Source: Pseudaeromonas paramecii (lineage in GTDB: Bacteria; Pseudomonadota; Gammaproteobacteria; Enterobacterales; Aeromonadaceae). Taken from it: 64,000 nt of DNA. Every line of letters starts with the position of its first letter. Position 1 is the first letter of the stretch. The notes beneath the pieces are model-generated. The model made no database searches and had not been told where the DNA came from. It saw nothing but the letters and a program-made list of their open reading frames with translations. The translations under genes and the position numbers were made by a program. The stretch lies in the NCBI RefSeq assembly GCF_039540575.1, contig NZ_BAABFC010000009.1:1-64000 (forward strand), in the 5' to 3' direction. Below, piece by piece: positions 1 through 7,374 of the stretch.

Positions 1-47
<47 letters not shown>

Positions 48-59
48 AAAGTAAAACTT

Positions 60-135
60 TGGTGGACGCTACAGGGATCGAACCTGTGACCCCCTCCTTG
101 TAAGGGAGGTGCTCTCCCAGCTGAGCTAAGCGTCC
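60..135 (-). tRNA. tRNA-Val(TAC)
   Basis: A complete 76-nt tRNA on the minus strand with a 7-bp acceptor stem (64-70 with 129-135), an encoded CCA tail (60-62) and anticodon loop CTTACAA, giving anticodon TAC for valine. The Lys-Val-Lys arrangement just downstream of cpoB matches the lysT-valT-lysW cluster of Escherichia coli. Confidence 0.97.
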
Positions 136-140
136 TGGGC

Positions 141-216
141 TGGTGGGTCGTGCAGGATTCGAACCTGCGACCAATTGATTAAAAGTCAACTGCTCTACCG
201 ACTGAGCTAACGACCC
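141..216 (-). tRNA. tRNA-Lys(TTT)
   Basis: A complete 76-nt tRNA on the minus strand with acceptor stem 145-151/210-216, encoded CCA (141-143), a standard TTCGAAT T-loop and anticodon TTT. It is the first gene of the Lys-Val-Lys cluster, which is transcribed from the promoter at 257-284. Confidence 0.97.
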
Positions 217-256
217 AACCCTTGTCTTCGGCGTCATCGCCTCCCGACGGCGGCCT

Positions 257-284
257 ATATTACGGATTTAGATACCTGACGCAA
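257..284 (-). promoter_or_regulatory. Candidate sigma-70 promoter of the tRNA cluster
   Basis: On the minus strand a -35 TTGCGT (279-284) is separated by 16 nt from a -10 TAATAT (257-262). The -10 is followed by a G+C-rich stretch (AGGCCGCC), the type of discriminator found at stringently controlled stable-RNA promoters. Transcription would start near 250 and enter the tRNA-Lys(TTT) gene. Assigned by inspection only. Confidence 0.6.
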
Positions 285-363
285 CATATAATTTGTGTTT
301 TTTTTCTGTTTGCTCAGGCTTCGAACAAAGACCGTCAGTTTCTTAATCAATGACGTAAACCGG

Positions 364-1134
364 TTATTTCCCGGACACTTCCTTTTGTGCCAGCTGGGCT
401 GCCGTGCTATCGGGGTACTGCTTGATCACCAGCTGGAAAAACTTGCCAGCCTTGTCAGCATCGCCTTCTGCCTTACTGATCAAACCCAGTTTCAATATAG
501 CATCCGCTCTCTTACTGGAGTCCTTGTCCTTGGCCACCTGCAAAAAATGCGTGCGTGCCTGACCATTATCCCCTTGCTTCATCAGCACCTGACCAAGCCA
601 ATAATGGGCGTTACTCTGATAGCTGGAATTGGGATATTTGCTCAGGAACTGACTAAGCGCGGCCGAGCCCTTCTTGAAGTCCTGATCCTTGAGCACCAGG
701 TTCACGGCACTTTCATAGGCTTTGGACTCTTCGGCAGAGGGCGGCGCTGCTGATGGTGCTTTCTGGGAAGCTGCCACACCCTTGTCTGAGGTGTCAGCCC
801 CAGGCGCAGGAGTCGCCGCATCGGAAGGTGCTGCACTGGCAGCGGCTTTGGCCTTGTCGAGCTCCTCGTACATGGACTTTTGCCGCTCAACGGCCTGCTG
901 GAGCTTATAATTCGCTTCCTCAAGGTCACCCCGTAACTGGCGCACCTCATTACTCAGCGAATCAAGCTGCTGCTGCATCTCAACCTGAACCAGGTTACGG
1001 GAGTTGAGGGCTCGCTCAAGACGAAGCACCCGCTCCTCAATAGAGCCATCTTCCGCCCACAGCGAATGAGACAGCCCCATAGAAAAAAGAGCGGCCATAT
1101 AAATGGCCGCTTTTGTTCTTACGGTGTTCATCAA
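364..1134 (-). CDS. cpoB: Cell division coordinator CpoB (YbgF)
   Basis: 256 aa, periplasmic. In E. coli CpoB binds TolA and coordinates PBP1B peptidoglycan synthesis with Tol-driven outer-membrane constriction. The sequence shows a signal peptide (residues 1-27, cleavage after SLWA), a trimerising coiled coil (about 33-95), an Ala/Pro-rich linker (about 96-135) and C-terminal TPR repeats (about 137-256, for example the segment around YPNSSYQSNAHYWLGQ). It is the last gene of the tol-pal run, 10 nt after pal, and lies upstream of the tRNA cluster. Length and domain order are typical. Confidence 0.93.
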   Translation of the reverse strand: MMNTVRTKAAIYMAALFSMGLSHSLWAEDGSIEERVLRLERALNSRNLVQVEMQQQLDSLSNEVRQLRGDLEEANYKLQQAVERQKSMYEELDKAKAAASAAPSDAATPAPGADTSDKGVAASQKAPSAAPPSAEESKAYESAVNLVLKDQDFKKGSAALSQFLSKYPNSSYQSNAHYWLGQVLMKQGDNGQARTHFLQVAKDKDSSKRADAILKLGLISKAEGDADKAGKFFQLVIKQYPDSTAAQLAQKEVSGK

Positions 1135-1144
1135 CCGTTAGACC

Positions 1145-1642
1145 TTAGTATACCAGAACAGCGCGACGGTTCTTGGCGTAGGCGTCTTCGGAGTGACCGG
1201 CATCAGCAGGCTTTTCTTCGCCGTAGCTAACAACGGACAGTTGGTATACGTCTACACCCAGGTTTTGCAGGTACTTGGCAACAGCCTTAGCACGACGCTC
1301 GCCCAGGGAGATGTTGTATTCCGGAGTGCCGCGCTCGTCGGTGTGACCTTCGACCAGAACCTTGATGGCATTGTGCTCTTTCAGGAACTCGGCATGAGCT
1401 TGCAGCAGCTGAGCGTACTGACCCTTGATCTCATCCTTGTCGAAATCAAAGTACACTGTGTTGTCTTGACGCAGGGCTTCGTACTTCTGACGCATCAGCT
1501 CGCTGTCGGACAGGCCTTGATCAGCCGGTGCAGTTTCAGCGGCAGTTTCGGTCTGAGCAGCGTTGTCGCTGGAGCTACAAGCAGCCAGAGTCAGCATGGG
1601 CAGAGCTACCAGCAGGCTTTTCAGCAGGTCGTTGATTTGCAT
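1145..1642 (-). CDS. pal: Peptidoglycan-associated lipoprotein Pal
   Basis: 165 aa outer-membrane lipoprotein. The signal peptide ends in the lipobox LAAC, with lipidated Cys22 followed by a Ser/Asp stretch. The OmpA-like peptidoglycan-binding domain covers about 55-165 and includes FDFDKDEI, VEGHTDERGTPEYN and LGERRAKAV, which carry the conserved Asp and Arg that bind meso-diaminopimelate. Pal exchanges between TolB and peptidoglycan at the division site. It sits between tolB and cpoB as in most gammaproteobacteria. Confidence 0.97.
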   Translation of the reverse strand: MQINDLLKSLLVALPMLTLAACSSSDNAAQTETAAETAPADQGLSDSELMRQKYEALRQDNTVYFDFDKDEIKGQYAQLLQAHAEFLKEHNAIKVLVEGHTDERGTPEYNISLGERRAKAVAKYLQNLGVDVYQLSVVSYGEEKPADAGHSEDAYAKNRRAVLVY

Positions 1643-1670
1643 GTTTTTTCCTTGGTTTATTACTTTGGGG

Positions 1671-2975
1671 TTAATTCAAGAACGGTGACCAAGCTGGTGC
1701 ACGCACCTCGCCTTGTGCTGAAGGCAGGTTCGCCTTGAAGCGACCATCAGCAGAGACTAGTGCGAGTCCTTTCCGACCTTGGTAAACCGTGCTGTATATT
1801 ATCATACTCCCATTAGGAGCAACACTGGGCGATTCATCCAGCGAGGTCTGAGTCAACACATAAGTTGCGCCGGTTTCCAGATCCTGCCGAGCAATGCGAT
1901 ATTGCCCCTGAACACGACTGACCACGATGAGATTCTTCCCATCCGGGGACGGTGCCGCGCTCAGGTTCATGTCGCCTTCCCACGTCACTCGTTGGGTGTC
2001 GCCAGATGCCAAATTTACTCTATATATCTGGGGTTTGCCACCCCTCTCAGAACTAAAATAAACCGATTGACCATCAGGACTCCAGCTGGGTTCAGTGTCG
2101 ATGGCATTGTTGTTTGTCACCCGACTCAAGGACCGGCTGGCAACGTCAATTAGATAAACCTCAGACTGTCCATCTTTGGAGAGAACGACGGCCAAACGAC
2201 GCCCATCTGGCGACCATTCAGGTGCGCCGTTGATGCCGGGATAGGAGGAGATCAGGGTACGGGCCTGGGTCATAATGTCCTGGACAAAAATGGAGGCTCG
2301 TTGCTTCTCGAAACTGACATATGCCAGTTTACGTCCATCCGGTGACCAGGAGGGTGACATCAAGGGCTCTTTGGAGCGTAACAGCACCTTTTCATTGTAA
2401 CCGTCATAATCAGCCACCATCAGCTGATAGGGATAAGCCTGTCCCCGTTTGACACTCACATAGGCGATTCGCGTCAGGAAGGCGCCCCGCTCTCCGGTGA
2501 GCTGTTCGTAGACGATGTCTGAGATCAGGTGCGCATACTGCCGCAGTTGCTTCGCCGGGACCACCTTGGCATCGGCTACCAGTACACCGCTGTTACCGCC
2601 ATTGCCCTTGAGGACATCCAGCAACTCAAAGCTCACCTTATATTGGCCATCGCCAGCGGGCTCAATGTTGCCCACCACCAAGGCCTCAACCCCCATGGAC
2701 GCCCAGAGGGAGTAATTCACCTCAGAGCTCTGATTGGGCTGTTGCGGCATTTCGTTACGATTCAGTGGGCTGAACTTACCACTGCGCATCAGATCGGAGC
2801 TGACAACATTAGCCACATCTTCAGGCAGCGCCTGAGCACCACTCCACTTGAATTGCGGTACGGCCACGGGACGTCCGCTATCGATACCACCAGTTACCAG
2901 AATTTCCAGCTCCGCCATCGCAGACTGCGCCATCAAGCACCAGGCGGCAAACACCCAAAATAATTTCTTCATCAT
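1671..2975 (-). CDS. tolB: Tol-Pal system protein TolB
   Basis: About 434 aa periplasmic protein that links TolA to Pal. It has a signal peptide (cleavage near QSAMA), an N-terminal alpha/beta domain (about 25-165) and a six-bladed beta-propeller whose blades repeat the SWSPDG motif (PSWSPDGRKLAYVS, PEWSPDGRRLAVV, PSWSPDGQSVYFSS). The reading frame continues to a TTG at 2987, but that codon lies inside the end of the upstream gene. The ATG at 2975 (or 2972) leaves an 8-nt gap and a normal signal peptide, so I prefer it. Confidence 0.95.
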   Translation of the reverse strand: MMKKLFWVFAAWCLMAQSAMAELEILVTGGIDSGRPVAVPQFKWSGAQALPEDVANVVSSDLMRSGKFSPLNRNEMPQQPNQSSEVNYSLWASMGVEALVVGNIEPAGDGQYKVSFELLDVLKGNGGNSGVLVADAKVVPAKQLRQYAHLISDIVYEQLTGERGAFLTRIAYVSVKRGQAYPYQLMVADYDGYNEKVLLRSKEPLMSPSWSPDGRKLAYVSFEKQRASIFVQDIMTQARTLISSYPGINGAPEWSPDGRRLAVVLSKDGQSEVYLIDVASRSLSRVTNNNAIDTEPSWSPDGQSVYFSSERGGKPQIYRVNLASGDTQRVTWEGDMNLSAAPSPDGKNLIVVSRVQGQYRIARQDLETGATYVLTQTSLDESPSVAPNGSMIIYSTVYQGRKGLALVSADGRFKANLPSAQGEVRAPAWSPFLN

Positions 2976-2983
2976 GGCCTGCT

Positions 2984-3334
2984 TCAAGGTTCTAACGTCA
3001 GATTAATCGATTGGATTTGCTCAGAGAGCTCTGCCGGAGGCAGAGGCAACTTCTTCATTTTCTTGAATCCCTTCAAGGAGGCGGCACAGAGGCTGTTGTC
3101 CCCTGCCGTCTGCGCCACATCCACCACCATGCCGTCCGGCTCCAGCTTTAGCTGCAACTCGCAGTGCAGGCCTGCCAAGCTGGCATCCGCTTTGAAATGC
3201 TGCTCCAGTGCCTTGCTGACCTTAGCAACATACTGCTGCATCAACTGCTGATCTCGCTTGAGATGCTCGGTCGCCGCCAGGGCACTACCACTCATCACCA
3301 ACAAGATTGCCATCCAACGGGTGGTGTTTATCAT
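2984..3334 (-). CDS. Small secreted protein with a TolA C-terminal (domain III) fold
   Basis: 116 aa. The N-terminus looks like a signal peptide (residues 1-20, ending SGSALA), so the product is expected to be periplasmic and soluble. The rest aligns by eye with the C-terminal domain of the TolA encoded next door: both share an EPDG/APDG hydrophobic strand, two cysteines at the same spacing (LHCELQLKL and SLCAASLKGF; in TolA ECVLKVKM and AVCRASIAAI), a K-LPLPP/K-FPAPP loop and a final SINLTLEP/EMSLTLRP strand. It lacks the TolA membrane anchor and long helix. It has a good ribosome site (TAGGAG) and lies 12 nt after tolA and 8 nt before tolB, so it is part of the operon. Its role is unknown; it could compete with or assist TolA in contacts with TolB, Pal or CpoB. 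Confidence 0.85.
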   Translation of the reverse strand: MINTTRWMAILLVMSGSALAATEHLKRDQQLMQQYVAKVSKALEQHFKADASLAGLHCELQLKLEPDGMVVDVAQTAGDNSLCAASLKGFKKMKKLPLPPAELSEQIQSINLTLEP

Positions 3335-3346
3335 CCTTGCTTGCTC

Positions 3347-4402
3347 CTACCGTCCTGGTCGCAGGGTCAAGGACATCTCCTTGGCCTGGTCATACAGGTT
3401 CTTGGGCGGTGCCGGGAATTTTTGCAGTTTGTTGATCGCTGCAATGGATGCCCGACACACGGCCGCATCACCACTCCCACCGGAAGTACTGATCACTAGG
3501 CCATCCGGTGCCATTTTCACTTTGAGTACGCACTCCTTGCCAAACATGGTCTGGTCTACCAACCAATAACGCTGGATGGTTGCGACGATCAGACCCGTAT
3601 ACTCATCGAGCGGACCACCTGCGCCGGCCGGCCCCGGTTTGTTCCCAGGCCCATCCAGCTCATCGAATAGCTCATCTTCCAGCTGCTTAGCTTCTGATGC
3701 GCGCTTTTTGCGCTCCGCCTCGGCCTTCTTGGCCGCTTCTTCCTTCTTCTTGCGCTCGGCTTCGGCCTTCTTCTGTTGCTCTTGCTTACGCTTGAGCTCT
3801 TCTGCCTTCTTAGCCTCTTGCTGTTTCTTCTTTTCGGCTTCTTGCTTCTTCAGCGCTTCTTGCTTCTTGAGTTCTTCCTGCTTCTTGAGCTCCTCTTGCT
3901 TTTTGAGCTCTTCCTGCTTCTTCAACTCCTGCTGCTTTTTCAGCACTTCCTGCTTTTTCAGCTCTTCCTGCTTTTTCAGCTCTTCAGCCTTCTTGCGCTC
4001 TTCTTCCTTCTTCTTTTCCAAGGCTACCTTTTTCTCAGCCTCGACTCGCTGACGCTCTGCTTCTTTTTTGCGCTCGGCCTCAAGTTTGACCTTCTTAGCC
4101 TCGGCTTCCTGCCGCAGACGCAGTGTCTCCGCCTCTTTTTGCTGACGTTGCGCTTCTTGGGCTGCCCGTTCAGCCTCCTGCTTTTGCTGTTCAGCCTGCT
4201 TGGCTTCTTCTTTTTGCTGTTTGACAAACTCTGTGTGCTGCTTGAACTCCAGCTGATCAATGACCACGGCGTGCACCACACCACCACCGCCCCCGGCAGG
4301 ACGTTTGGGTTTGTCCAGATTCCATTTCAAGATGAAGGCCAGAAGCAACAAACAGTGCAGCAGCAATGAAATTACCAACGGGCCAGTCATGCCTCGCTTC
4401 AC
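3347..4402 (-). CDS. tolA: Cell envelope integrity protein TolA
   Basis: 351 aa inner-membrane-anchored protein that spans the periplasm and passes energy from TolQR to Pal/TolB. It has one N-terminal membrane segment (about 8-26, VISLLLHCLLLLAFIL), a Lys/Glu/Ala-rich helical domain II (about 55-245) made largely of hexapeptide repeats, a Gly/Pro hinge (GPGNKPGPAGAGG), and the globular domain III (about 265-351) with two cysteines. It is followed closely by the small domain-III-only gene. Length and layout are typical of the family. Confidence 0.96.
   Translation of the reverse strand: MKRGMTGPLVISLLLHCLLLLAFILKWNLDKPKRPAGGGGGVVHAVVIDQLEFKQHTEFVKQQKEEAKQAEQQKQEAERAAQEAQRQQKEAETLRLRQEAEAKKVKLEAERKKEAERQRVEAEKKVALEKKKEEERKKAEELKKQEELKKQEVLKKQQELKKQEELKKQEELKKQEELKKQEALKKQEAEKKKQQEAKKAEELKRKQEQQKKAEAERKKKEEAAKKAEAERKKRASEAKQLEDELFDELDGPGNKPGPAGAGGPLDEYTGLIVATIQRYWLVDQTMFGKECVLKVKMAPDGLVISTSGGSGDAAVCRASIAAINKLQKFPAPPKNLYDQAKEMSLTLRPGR
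3838..3984 (-). repeat. 18-bp tandem repeat coding for LKKQEE units in TolA
   Basis: About eight imperfect 18-bp units in a row encode the hexapeptide LKKQEE and variants (LKKQEV, LKKQQE, LKKQEA). The repeats form a continuous charged helix in TolA domain II. Because the unit is a whole number of codons, slippage would change the length of the TolA spacer without shifting the frame. Confidence 0.8.
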
Positions 4403-4418
4403 GGCATTTGTCTCCCGG

Positions 4419-4853
4419 TTATTTCTTAGTGGCCGGCGGTTCTGTCATCAGTCCCACCGATGGCACACCCGCCTCTTTCAGCGCGGCCATCAACTGAACG
4501 ACTGACTCATAAGGGACCTTGGCATCCCCTTGCACCACCACGGGAGCATCCGGATGAATTCGCAGGTATTGCGCCACCTGACCCGCCAAATCCACCAGAT
4601 CCATGGTTTCTTTATGGCTATCACCGATGTCCAAGAAGTAGCGACCTGTGGCGTCTACCGAGGCAACCACTGGGGTGGTCATATCCTCTGACAGCGGCTG
4701 AGAATCGGCCTGTGGCAGATCGACGGTCACCCCCTGCATGATCACCGGCGCCGTGGCCATGAAGATAATCAGCAGTACCAACATGACGTCGATATAAGGC
4801 ACCACATTGATCTCGGCCACCGCCCGTTTCTTCGAGCGTTGATGAACTTGCAT
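4419..4853 (-). CDS. tolR: Tol-Pal system proton-channel subunit TolR
   Basis: 144 aa ExbD/TolR family protein with a short cytoplasmic N-terminus, a single membrane helix (VVPYIDVMLVLLIIFMATAP) containing the conserved Asp needed for proton-driven activity, and a periplasmic domain (about 45-140). The start codon overlaps the tolQ stop codon, which suggests coupled translation and matched stoichiometry. Confidence 0.97.
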   Translation of the reverse strand: MQVHQRSKKRAVAEINVVPYIDVMLVLLIIFMATAPVIMQGVTVDLPQADSQPLSEDMTTPVVASVDATGRYFLDIGDSHKETMDLVDLAGQVAQYLRIHPDAPVVVQGDAKVPYESVVQLMAALKEAGVPSVGLMTEPPATKK

Positions 4854-5545
4854 CAGTGATCACCTTGCTTGCCGGCCACTTGCCGGTTGAGGATGGTTGA
4901 GAACTCATCCATGAAGTTGATGTAGCTGCTCTCGAGCTTCTCAACCTTGGTGCTGAATCGGTTGAACGCAACCACGGCCGGAATAGCAGCAAACAGACCC
5001 ATGGCAGTGGCGATCAGCGCTTCGGCGATGGGGGGCGCCACCATGGACAGGGTGGCGTTCTTCACTGCCGCCAGCGCCACGAAGGCATGCATGATGCCCC
5101 ATACGGTGCCAAACAGACCAACATAAGGACTGATGGAGCCAATTGTCGCCAAGGTGGGCAGGTGGGTTTCGAGATCCTCGACTTCACGGGACAGTGATAC
5201 ACGCATGGCACGATAGGTACCGTCCATCACCATCTCCTGACTGCGAATACCACTGTTGTGCAGACGGGCAAACTCCTTGAAACCGGAATAAAACACCAGC
5301 TCTACCCCCAGCAGATCGTCACGCCGGGAGGAGCACTCCTGATACAGTCGATTGAGATCGATACCGGACCAGAAACGCTCCTCAAACTGCTCGGCTACAA
5401 AGCGGGCCTCACGCAGCGCCCGAGTACGTTGCACTATGATGGCCCAGGATGCGATCGACATCCCGAGCAGGATCAGCATGACGATTTGGACCAGCGGGCT
5501 GGCGTCGAGGATGAGTCGTGTAAACGACAAGTCAGCGGGTTGCAC
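4853..5545 (-). CDS. tolQ: Tol-Pal system proton-channel subunit TolQ
   Basis: 230 aa MotA/TolQ/ExbB family protein. Three membrane helices are visible: about 17-38, 135-157 and 170-192, the last two forming the proton path with TolR (for example LATIGSISPYVGLFGTVWGI and IAEALIATAMGLFAAIPAVV). It overlaps the end of ybgC by 14 nt and the start of tolR by one base, as in the standard ybgC-tolQRAB-pal operon. Confidence 0.97.
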   Translation of the reverse strand: MQPADLSFTRLILDASPLVQIVMLILLGMSIASWAIIVQRTRALREARFVAEQFEERFWSGIDLNRLYQECSSRRDDLLGVELVFYSGFKEFARLHNSGIRSQEMVMDGTYRAMRVSLSREVEDLETHLPTLATIGSISPYVGLFGTVWGIMHAFVALAAVKNATLSMVAPPIAEALIATAMGLFAAIPAVVAFNRFSTKVEKLESSYINFMDEFSTILNRQVAGKQGDH

Positions 5546-5942
5546 TGCGTAAGACTCCGTAAATGGGTTCAGGTATGGGAATGGGTTTCATTTGCTGCAG
5601 GTTGACACAGGCAATGGTGACTTGACCACTGATCAACAGCCGGCCGCTCGCATCCAGGATCTGCTGGTGAAAAACCAGTGAGGCGCGTTTCAGTACAGCC
5701 AGTTGACAAGCGACCCGGATCTGGTCGTTAAAGCGGGCGGGCGCGTGGTAGTCCACCGTCACTGAACGCACGACAAAAGCAACACCTTGAGACAGCCAAG
5801 TATCTTGTTCCACCCCCAGTGAGCGGAGCCATTCAGTTCGGCATCTTTCCATGAATTTCAGATAGTTAGCGTAATAAACCACGCTACCTGCATCCGTATC
5901 TTCGTAATAGATACGCACCGGAATTTCAAACTGTGCCGTCAC
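5532..5942 (-). CDS. ybgC: Acyl-CoA thioesterase YbgC
   Basis: Hot-dog-fold thioesterase, first gene of the tol-pal operon. The sequence has the 4HBT signature YYEDTDAGSVVYYANYLKFMER, with the catalytic Asp in EDTDAG (where most homologues have GG for GS). The open frame reaches back to 6074, but the family normally starts about five residues before PVRIYYEDTD. A GTG at 5942 gives 136 aa, matching the usual length of about 134, with a weak AGGCAAG ribosome site. Longer starts would run through the region next to the cydX terminator and are unlikely. Confidence 0.9.
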   Translation of the reverse strand: MTAQFEIPVRIYYEDTDAGSVVYYANYLKFMERCRTEWLRSLGVEQDTWLSQGVAFVVRSVTVDYHAPARFNDQIRVACQLAVLKRASLVFHQQILDASGRLLISGQVTIACVNLQQMKPIPIPEPIYGVLRSATR

Positions 5943-6055
5943 CGTCTTGCCTGTTGTCACTGCATGAATAACGGCCGCTACTATACCCCAGCTCAAATGG
6001 GGAAAGAAGCTGTGACGCTGACCATTTTGTTGTGTTCCGCCTCTTGCTTTTGCCG

Positions 6056-6086
6056 AAAAAAAAAGCCACCGCATTGCGATGGCTTT
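6056..6086 (-). terminator. Rho-independent terminator of cydABX
   Basis: An 11-bp stem (6062-6072 with 6076-6086, one G:U pair) closes a 3-nt loop and is followed on the minus strand by nine T residues (6064-6056). It lies 15 nt past the cydX stop codon. Confidence 0.85.
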
Positions 6087-6100
6087 GGGAATGAAAAGAC

Positions 6101-6208
6101 TTAATCGAGTCTTCTATCCAGGTTCTCAGTGTGTTCCAGCCATAAGGCATTGATGATGCCGAACGAGCAAGCCAGCAAGAGCCCCAGGATCCAGGTGAAA
6201 TACCACAT
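6101..6208 (-). CDS. cydX: Cytochrome bd-I oxidase small subunit CydX
   Basis: 35-aa single-helix membrane protein beginning MWYFTWILGLLLACSFGIIN and ending with a charged tail (LEHTENLDRRLD). CydX stabilises the haem b/d active site of the CydAB quinol oxidase. The ribosome site AGAGGAGAG is strong, the gene starts 13 nt after cydB, and the operon terminator follows. Confidence 0.95.
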   Translation of the reverse strand: MWYFTWILGLLLACSFGIINALWLEHTENLDRRLD

Positions 6209-6221
6209 CTTGTCTCTCCTC

Positions 6222-7361
6222 TTAATAGACTGAGTGCTTGTTGGCTTCGACATATTCGCCGCTGACCCGACCAAACATCTTGTAGTAAGTCCAGATGGTG
6301 TAGCTCAGCACGATGGGCACGAATATCACAGCCGCATAGAACATGACGCTCAGGGTACGGTGTGACGAGGTTGCATCCCAGATGGTCAGACTATGCGCCG
6401 GCTGCAGGCTGGACGGCATGATGAAGGGAAACATGGAGAAACCCGCCGTCAGAATGATACCGGCAATGGCCAGGGAGGAGGTCAGGAACGCCAGCCCCCC
6501 CTTCTCCAGCTTGGCTAGTACCGCCGTCAGCAGCGCCATGACAATCCCCAGCACCGGGGCCGTCATCATCCACGGATAGACACTGTAATTATGCAGCCAT
6601 ACACCGGCTTCCACGGCCACCTCCTTGTTCAGAGGGTTGGATACGCCAGCCACACCGGCAAACTTCACCAGACTATAACCATCAATACCCTTGGCCACCC
6701 AGACCCCCGCCAAGACAAACAGCACGGCGGTGATGAGGGCACAGAGGCTGGCCGTCAGGCTGGCCCGACGATGCAGTGCCCCTTCGGTCTTCATCATCAG
6801 CCAGACAGCGCCTTGGGTCAGTATCATGAACAAGCTGACAAAGCCGGCCAACAGGCCAAAGGGATTGAGCAGGCCGAAGAAGTTACCCTCGTAGGTGGAC
6901 CGCATGAAGGTATCCATGCTGAAGGGAACGCCTTGCAGCAGGTTACCAAAGGCCACACCAAACACCACGGGGGGCACAAAGCCACCGATGAACAGGCACC
7001 AGTCCCAGGTATTGCGCCAGCGCGGGCTCTCCAGCTTGGAGCGGTAGTCAAAGCCGACCGGCCGGAAGAACAGAGCCATCAGGGTTAGCACCATGGCTAC
7101 GTAGAAGCCAGAAAAGGCCGTGGCATAGACCATGGGCCAGGCAGCAAAGATGGCACCACCGGCGGTGATCAACCACACCTGATTGCCATCCCAATGGGGC
7201 GCTATGGTGTTGATCATCACCCGCCGCTCGGTATCGGTTTTCCCCAGGATGGGCAGCAGGGCGCCTACCCCCATGTCAAAGCCGTCGGTGACGGCAAAGC
7301 CGATCAGCAGGACCCCAACCAGGACCCACCAAATCACGCGTAAAACTTCATAATCCAACAT
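6222..7361 (-). CDS. cydB: Cytochrome bd ubiquinol oxidase subunit II (CydB)
   Basis: 379 aa inner-membrane protein with about eight to nine hydrophobic helices. Family signatures seen include the N-terminal WWVLVGVLLIGFAVTDGFDM, TERRVMINTIAPHWDGNQVW and the C-terminal SFMFPFIMPSS-type segment (here GFSMFPFIMPSSLQPAHSLT). With CydA it forms the high-affinity, non-proton-pumping quinol oxidase used at low oxygen. It starts 13 nt after cydA. Confidence 0.97.
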   Translation of the reverse strand: MLDYEVLRVIWWVLVGVLLIGFAVTDGFDMGVGALLPILGKTDTERRVMINTIAPHWDGNQVWLITAGGAIFAAWPMVYATAFSGFYVAMVLTLMALFFRPVGFDYRSKLESPRWRNTWDWCLFIGGFVPPVVFGVAFGNLLQGVPFSMDTFMRSTYEGNFFGLLNPFGLLAGFVSLFMILTQGAVWLMMKTEGALHRRASLTASLCALITAVLFVLAGVWVAKGIDGYSLVKFAGVAGVSNPLNKEVAVEAGVWLHNYSVYPWMMTAPVLGIVMALLTAVLAKLEKGGLAFLTSSLAIAGIILTAGFSMFPFIMPSSLQPAHSLTIWDATSSHRTLSVMFYAAVIFVPIVLSYTIWTYYKMFGRVSGEYVEANKHSVY

Positions 7362-7374
7362 GACGCTTGCTCCC

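Noticed and set aside
3776..4369. Leu/Phe-rich plus-strand open frame opposite tolA
   Set aside because: It is the complement of the Lys/Glu-rich TolA repeats; hydrophobicity is a complement effect and not a membrane protein.
5943..6074. 44-codon N-terminal extension of ybgC
   Set aside because: It is unlike any family N-terminus and crosses the cydX terminator region; a GTG at 5942 restores the normal length.
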